Of a stretch of 47,587 nucleotides of DNA, positions 43,833-47,587 are shown in pieces. The notes below the pieces were generated by a model. It did no database searches, was not told the origin of the DNA, and saw only the letters and a program-made list of their open reading frames with translations. The first letter of the stretch is position 1. The number at the start of each line of letters is the position of its first letter. The DNA is from a bacterium (GTDB taxonomy: Bacteria > Actinomycetota > Acidimicrobiia > Acidimicrobiales > Bin134), in NCBI GenBank assembly GCA_026709025.1, contig JAPOTT010000042.1, positions 1 through 47,587 of the forward strand. The letters run 5' to 3'. A program made the translations under genes and the position numbers.

Positions 43833-44596
43833 GCCCCGGTGGAGTGGTAACCGCCATCTACGTGGACCATCTCGCCGGTTGTCATGGGGAACCAGTCCGA
43901 CAAAAGCGCCACGGTTGCTTTAGCCACGGCTGAGCTGTCTGAGATATTCCACCCTAGAGGTGAGCGCTGCGCCCATGTGTTCTCAAACATCTCAAAGCCA
44001 GGTATGGATCGCGAGGCTATGGTACGAATCGGCCCCGCGGCCACTAGGTTCACTCGTATGTTCTTTTCGCCCAAGGATCGGGCTAGGTAACGCGCTGTGG
44101 ATTCAAAGGCCGCTTTGGCCACGCCCATCCAGTTGTATGCAGGCCAAGTGACGGTGGCATCAAAATCTAGGCCCACGATAGATCCACCTTGATCCATAAG
44201 AGGCACAACCACTTCTGCCACCGTCTTGAGCGAGTAAGCCGAAACCTCTAATGCCACCTGCACGTCACCCCAGCCTGCGTCCATAAAGTCGTTACCCAGG
44301 CAGCTTTCTGGGGCAAAGCCGATGGCGTGTACTGCGCCGTGAAGCGTACCCCAGCGCTGCGTTAGCTCCTCTCGCAAGGCCGAGGTATGGGCTGGGTTGG
44401 TTACATCTAGTTCTAGCACCGCAGTTACATCGCCAAGCTTGCGGGCCGTGCGCTCTGTCAGTCGCAACCCTCGTCCAGCGCCGGTGAGTATCAGCTCAGC
44501 CCCCTCCTCAGCGGCCAGTTGGGCTATTCCAAATGCCAATGAGGCATCGGTTAGCACTCCGGTTACCAGTATCCGTTTGCCGTCTAGTAGTCCCAT
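43829..44596 (-). CDS. fabI: Enoyl-[acyl-carrier-protein] reductase (NADH), InhA-like
   Basis: 255 residues. It reduces the trans-2-enoyl-ACP double bond in type II fatty acid synthesis. The opening GLLDGKRILVTGVLTDASLA and the middle GLDFDATVTWPAYNWMGVAK resemble mycobacterial InhA closely; catalytic Tyr154 and Lys161 are in the YxxxxxxK pattern of enoyl reductases. The final VDGGYHSTGA is the usual FabI/InhA tail. ATG 44596. No mabA/fabG neighbour lies in the window. The gene converges on the CNNM pair across the 15-bp repeat array. Confidence 0.94.
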   Translation of the reverse strand: MGLLDGKRILVTGVLTDASLAFGIAQLAAEEGAELILTGAGRGLRLTERTARKLGDVTAVLELDVTNPAHTSALREELTQRWGTLHGAVHAIGFAPESCLGNDFMDAGWGDVQVALEVSAYSLKTVAEVVVPLMDQGGSIVGLDFDATVTWPAYNWMGVAKAAFESTARYLARSLGEKNIRVNLVAAGPIRTIASRSIPGFEMFENTWAQRSPLGWNISDSSAVAKATVALLSDWFPMTTGEMVHVDGGYHSTGA

Positions 44597-44721
44597 AATC
44601 TGTTGAGGTTACCCGCCCAGAGTGCGCAGTGTCTGTCTTGTGTGTCCAAAGACGCTTTGCGTTTGTGCTGCTGCCATCAACTTTGTGGTGTCAAGTTATG
44701 TCTACTAGCTGTGGGGTTATG

Positions 44722-44746
44722 GGTATAGCGGTGTTGCTCATATACC
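44722..44746. promoter_or_regulatory. Inverted repeat in the fabI/mshC divergent region
   Basis: GGTATA (44722-44727) is inverted as TATACC (44741-44746) with a 13-base spacer, about 45 bases before the mshC ATG. The 194-base divergent region holds no gene. The repeat could be a small operator; short length makes chance possible. Confidence 0.25.
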
Positions 44747-44790
44747 GTTAGGGGTGATGGGAACTATCAAGATCGTCAGTATCTCTACCA

Positions 44791-45960
44791 ATGAGCACTA
44801 GCCCACAGGGTGCTGGTGCTATGCGCCTGTACGACACCGTCCACAAAGAGGTAGTGCGGTTTGAGCCGGGGCCAATCGTTACCATGTACACCTGCGGTAT
44901 AACCCCGTATGACGCTACGCACATAGGCCACGCCGCAACTTACCTTGCCTATGATGTTTTACAGCGGCGCTTGCGCGACATGGGCCACCAAACCCGTTGC
45001 GTGCGCAACATCACCGATGTGGACGATGACATCTTGCGCAAAGCCCGCGAGATCGGGGTTCATTACTTGGATTTAGCCGCAGCCGAAACCGCCCGATTTA
45101 ACTCCGACATGGCAGCGCTAGACATGTTGGAGTGCTACTCAGAGCCCCGAGCCACCTCTGCTATTGCCGACATCCGCAAGCTAGTCGGACAGCTTCTAGA
45201 TGGTGGCTACGCGTACCAATCGGGTGGCTCGGTTTACTTTGATGTTTCCACCTACGAGCCTTTTGGGCAGATCAGCCAGTTAGATCGTAACCAAATGCTG
45301 GCGCTAGCCGCCGAACATGGCGGCAACCCAAATGACCCCAATAAGTCTGATGCGCTTGATTTTGTGCTTTGGCAAGCCTCAGCGGCAGATGAGCCAGCTT
45401 GGGATTCCAAGTGGGGCCCTGGCAGGCCCGGCTGGCACATAGAGTGTTCGGCGTTAGCTATGCGCGAGTTCGGCCCCACCATTGATCTGCATGGCGGCGG
45501 TTCCGATCTCATCTATCCACACCACGAGTGTTCGGCAGCTCAATCTGAGGCGGTTACAGGTAAACCGTTTGTGCGCCATTGGATGCATCAAGCTATGGTG
45601 CAGATGGATGGGGCCAAGATGTCTAAGTCGTTGGGCAATTTGGTGTTCGTGTCCGATTTGTTGAAGCAGCACGATCCGCGAGCAGTGCGACTAGGAGTGC
45701 TAGCTCATCACTATCGGGATTCATGGGAGTGGCATGATGCGGTGATGCCTGTAGCTGCTGAGCGTTTAGAAGCCTGGCTGCGCGCACCGCTTGGCAGCCC
45801 TGATGCTGCTTTGGCGGTTCTCAACCGGGTACGTGCCTGTTTAGACGAAGATCTAGATACCCCCGGGGCTGTGTTAGCTATCGACGATGCCGCTTCAACA
45901 GGTGGAATTGGGCCAGCAGCAGCTCTGCTGGGCATCAACTTGGCTATTTTAACTGTTTGA
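44791..45960 (+). CDS. mshC: Cysteine:1D-myo-inosityl 2-amino-2-deoxy-alpha-D-glucopyranoside ligase
   Basis: 389 residues. MshC joins cysteine to GlcN-Ins with ATP in mycothiol synthesis, the main low-molecular-weight thiol of actinobacteria. It is a class I CysRS paralogue: TCGITPYDATHIGHA (34-48) instead of the CysRS form, zinc site with C35, C219 and H244, and KMSKS (276-280). It is about 110 residues shorter than the CysRS in this window because the anticodon-binding end is missing, as expected for MshC. ATG 44791; ATG 44821 (MRLYDTV) would also keep all motifs. thrS follows on the same strand. Confidence 0.93.
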   Translation: MSTSPQGAGAMRLYDTVHKEVVRFEPGPIVTMYTCGITPYDATHIGHAATYLAYDVLQRRLRDMGHQTRCVRNITDVDDDILRKAREIGVHYLDLAAAETARFNSDMAALDMLECYSEPRATSAIADIRKLVGQLLDGGYAYQSGGSVYFDVSTYEPFGQISQLDRNQMLALAAEHGGNPNDPNKSDALDFVLWQASAADEPAWDSKWGPGRPGWHIECSALAMREFGPTIDLHGGGSDLIYPHHECSAAQSEAVTGKPFVRHWMHQAMVQMDGAKMSKSLGNLVFVSDLLKQHDPRAVRLGVLAHHYRDSWEWHDAVMPVAAERLEAWLRAPLGSPDAALAVLNRVRACLDEDLDTPGAVLAIDDAASTGGIGPAAALLGINLAILTV

Positions 45961-46010
45961 GGGCAGATGTTTGAGTTAACTTGGCAGCTTGCGGGGTAGT
46001 TTTTGTGGTT

Positions 46011-47587
46011 ATGGCTGAGATAAACATCATCCTCGCAGACGGCAGCACCCGGTTGGTTCCGGTGGGTGCCACCGCAGCCGACTTAGCTGCTGATATCGGC
46101 AGTGGTTTGGCTAAAGCCGCCCTCATCGCAGCAATCGACGGTGTGGAGATGGATCTGAGCAGTCGGTTGGCCGACGGACAGCAGGTTGCCATCATCACCG
46201 CCAACAGCGCTGCTGGCCTAGAAACGCTGCGCCATTCCACCGCTCATGTGCTTGCTCAAGCGGTGTTGGAGCTTTACCCTGGTTCCACCTATGCGGTAGG
46301 TCCGCCTATTCAAGATGGCTTCTACTACGATTTTGATCTGCCCGACGGAGCCACTATCAGCGATGCCGATCTTGAGGTTATCGAGGCTCGGATGCGCGAG
46401 ATCATTGCAGCAGATCAACCCTTTGAGCGTTGCGAGGTGTCGGCAGCCGACGGGTTGGAGCTGTTCTCAGCCCACCCGTATAAATGCGAGATAATTCAAA
46501 CCGTGGCTATGGCCTCAGCTAGCAACGGCAGCGCAGGGTCGGCTGATGAACTCGCTGCTGAGGTAACTAGCGATGGGCAGATTAGCTACTATCGCAACTC
46601 AGATAGCTTCATTGATTTATGTCGAGGCCCTCACGTCCCCTCTACTGGTTGCCTCGGGCACTTCAAGTTGATGAGCGTGGCAGGGGCTTATTGGCGCCGC
46701 GATGCTGGTCGACCGTCTTTGCAGCGCATTTATGGAACTGCTTGGGCTTCCCGCAAGGATCTAGCCGCGCACCTGCATCGCTTGGCCGAAGCTGAAAAGC
46801 GCGACCACCGCCGCTTAGCTAGAGAGCTAGATCTGGTGTCGTGGCCAACCGAGCTAGGCCCCGGCTTAGCAGTGTGGCATCCTAAAGGGGCTGTCGTGCG
46901 GCGTATCATTGAGGATTACAGTCGTAGTCGTCACACCGAGGGGGGCTATGATTTTGTGTTCAGCCCGCACATCGCCCGCTCAGAGCTTTGGGAGACCAGC
47001 GGCCACTTGGATTTCTACCAAGAGAGCATGTATCCCGCTATGGAGATGGATGGGGCTAGGTACTACCCCAAACCCATGAACTGCCCGTTCCACATGCTTA
47101 TTTTTAAGAGCTGTCAGCGTTCCTATCGGGATCTGCCCATTCGGATGTTTGAGCTAGGTACGGTTTACCGCTATGAGCTGTCGGGCGCGGTACACGGGCT
47201 GATGCGTTCTCGGGGCTTCACGCAAGACGATAGTCATATTTTTACCACTCGTGAGCAGGCACCCGCAGAGATTGCCTCGCTGGTGGCCTTTGTTTTATCG
47301 GTGTTGCGGGCCTTCGGCTTTGATTCCTTTGATGCCCGGTTAGCCACAAGGCCGGTGGGTAAGTCGGTGGGTGAAGATGCCGAATGGGAGTTAGCCACCG
47401 AGGCGTTGCGGGATGCGCTGCAAGCCGCTGGGTTGGATTATGAACTAGATGATGGGGGTGGTGCCTTTTACGGGCCCAAGATTGACATTGATGTGCAAGA
47501 TGCCATCGGGCGTAGCTGGCAGCTTTCTACTATTCAGGTAGATTTTCAGCTCCCAGAGCGGTTTGGGTTGGAGTATGTGGGTGCCGA
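46011..47587 (+). CDS. thrS: Threonine--tRNA ligase (3' end beyond window)
   Basis: 525 complete codons are seen before the window ends. In order: TGS domain (about 1-65), editing domain with HSTAH (75-79) and the SAD part DLCRGPHVPSTG, then the class II catalytic core with motif 2 region YRYELSGAVHGLMRSRGFTQ and the zinc Cys in KPMNCPFHM. Zinc-binding His residues further on are in the DDSHIF and later region. The anticodon-binding domain would lie past the window. Start is ATG 46011; GTG 46005 would add two residues. It follows mshC by 50 bases. Confidence 0.95.
   Translation, partial: MAEINIILADGSTRLVPVGATAADLAADIGSGLAKAALIAAIDGVEMDLSSRLADGQQVAIITANSAAGLETLRHSTAHVLAQAVLELYPGSTYAVGPPIQDGFYYDFDLPDGATISDADLEVIEARMREIIAADQPFERCEVSAADGLELFSAHPYKCEIIQTVAMASASNGSAGSADELAAEVTSDGQISYYRNSDSFIDLCRGPHVPSTGCLGHFKLMSVAGAYWRRDAGRPSLQRIYGTAWASRKDLAAHLHRLAEAEKRDHRRLARELDLVSWPTELGPGLAVWHPKGAVVRRIIEDYSRSRHTEGGYDFVFSPHIARSELWETSGHLDFYQESMYPAMEMDGARYYPKPMNCPFHMLIFKSCQRSYRDLPIRMFELGTVYRYELSGAVHGLMRSRGFTQDDSHIFTTREQAPAEIASLVAFVLSVLRAFGFDSFDARLATRPVGKSVGEDAEWELATEALRDALQAAGLDYELDDGGGAFYGPKIDIDVQDAIGRSWQLSTIQVDFQLPERFGLEYVGA

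Noticed and set aside
44698-44751. Possible 17-residue leader peptide (MSTSCGVM...) before mshC
   Set aside because: It has one Cys only, no ribosome site and no paired terminator-antiterminator stems; it is not enough for attenuation.

Overview
The window looks like chromosomal DNA of a mid-GC actinobacterium, probably of the class Acidimicrobiia or a relative. The evidence is a mycothiol-pathway cysteine ligase (MshC), a DUF3040 protein, an InhA-like enoyl-ACP reductase and the actinobacterial-type order comM-dprA-xerC-(M23)-rpsB-tsf-pyrH-frr-cdsA-dxr-rseP-ispG-proS-rimP-nusA-infB-rbfA-truB-ribF. The class assignment is inference from gene content and order. I see no phage, insertion sequence, CRISPR array, tRNA or rRNA gene, and no gene-free stretch longer than 200 bases.

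Left part (1-8.7 kb): the tail of an unidentified gene, then a minus-strand pair (cysS and a kinase-fold phosphotransferase). Divergent to these are an acyltransferase (plsC-like) and a large lipoprotein that joins a serine beta-lactamase-like domain to a NodB polysaccharide deacetylase. A Gmad2-type lipoprotein converges on it. Two membrane proteins of unknown function, an overlooked 36-residue membrane ORF on the minus strand and a cytochrome c lipoprotein follow.

Central part (8.8-30.5 kb): one long plus-strand run for DNA uptake and recombination (comM, dprA, xerC), translation (rpsB, tsf, frr, proS, rimP, nusA, infB, rbfA, truB), nucleotide and flavin synthesis (pyrH, ribF), phospholipid and isoprenoid synthesis (cdsA, dxr, ispG) and envelope proteolysis (rseP). 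Many junctions overlap by ATGA or GTGA, so translational coupling is likely. An M23-like protein before rpsB has lost its zinc ligands. No ylxR lies between nusA and infB; a strong hairpin is there instead. No uppS lies between frr and cdsA.

Right part (30.5-47.6 kb): a minus-strand moxR-DUF58-transglutaminase operon, a divergent MFS exporter, a small membrane coiled-coil protein built from 21-bp DNA repeats, a stand-alone ABC ATPase, a two-gene ABC exporter whose NBD motifs indicate a heterodimer with one degenerate ATP site, two coupled CNNM/CorC-like proteins, fabI (InhA type), mshC and the start of thrS, which runs off the window.

A recurring feature is short exact or near-exact tandem duplication (9-42 bp), mostly codon-multiples inside genes but also at gene ends and in intergenic DNA. 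No complete novel system could be proven. The best leads are the beta-lactamase-like/NodB fusion with its Gmad2 neighbour, the hidden 36-residue membrane protein, the two unknown membrane proteins, and the repeat-built coiled-coil gene.
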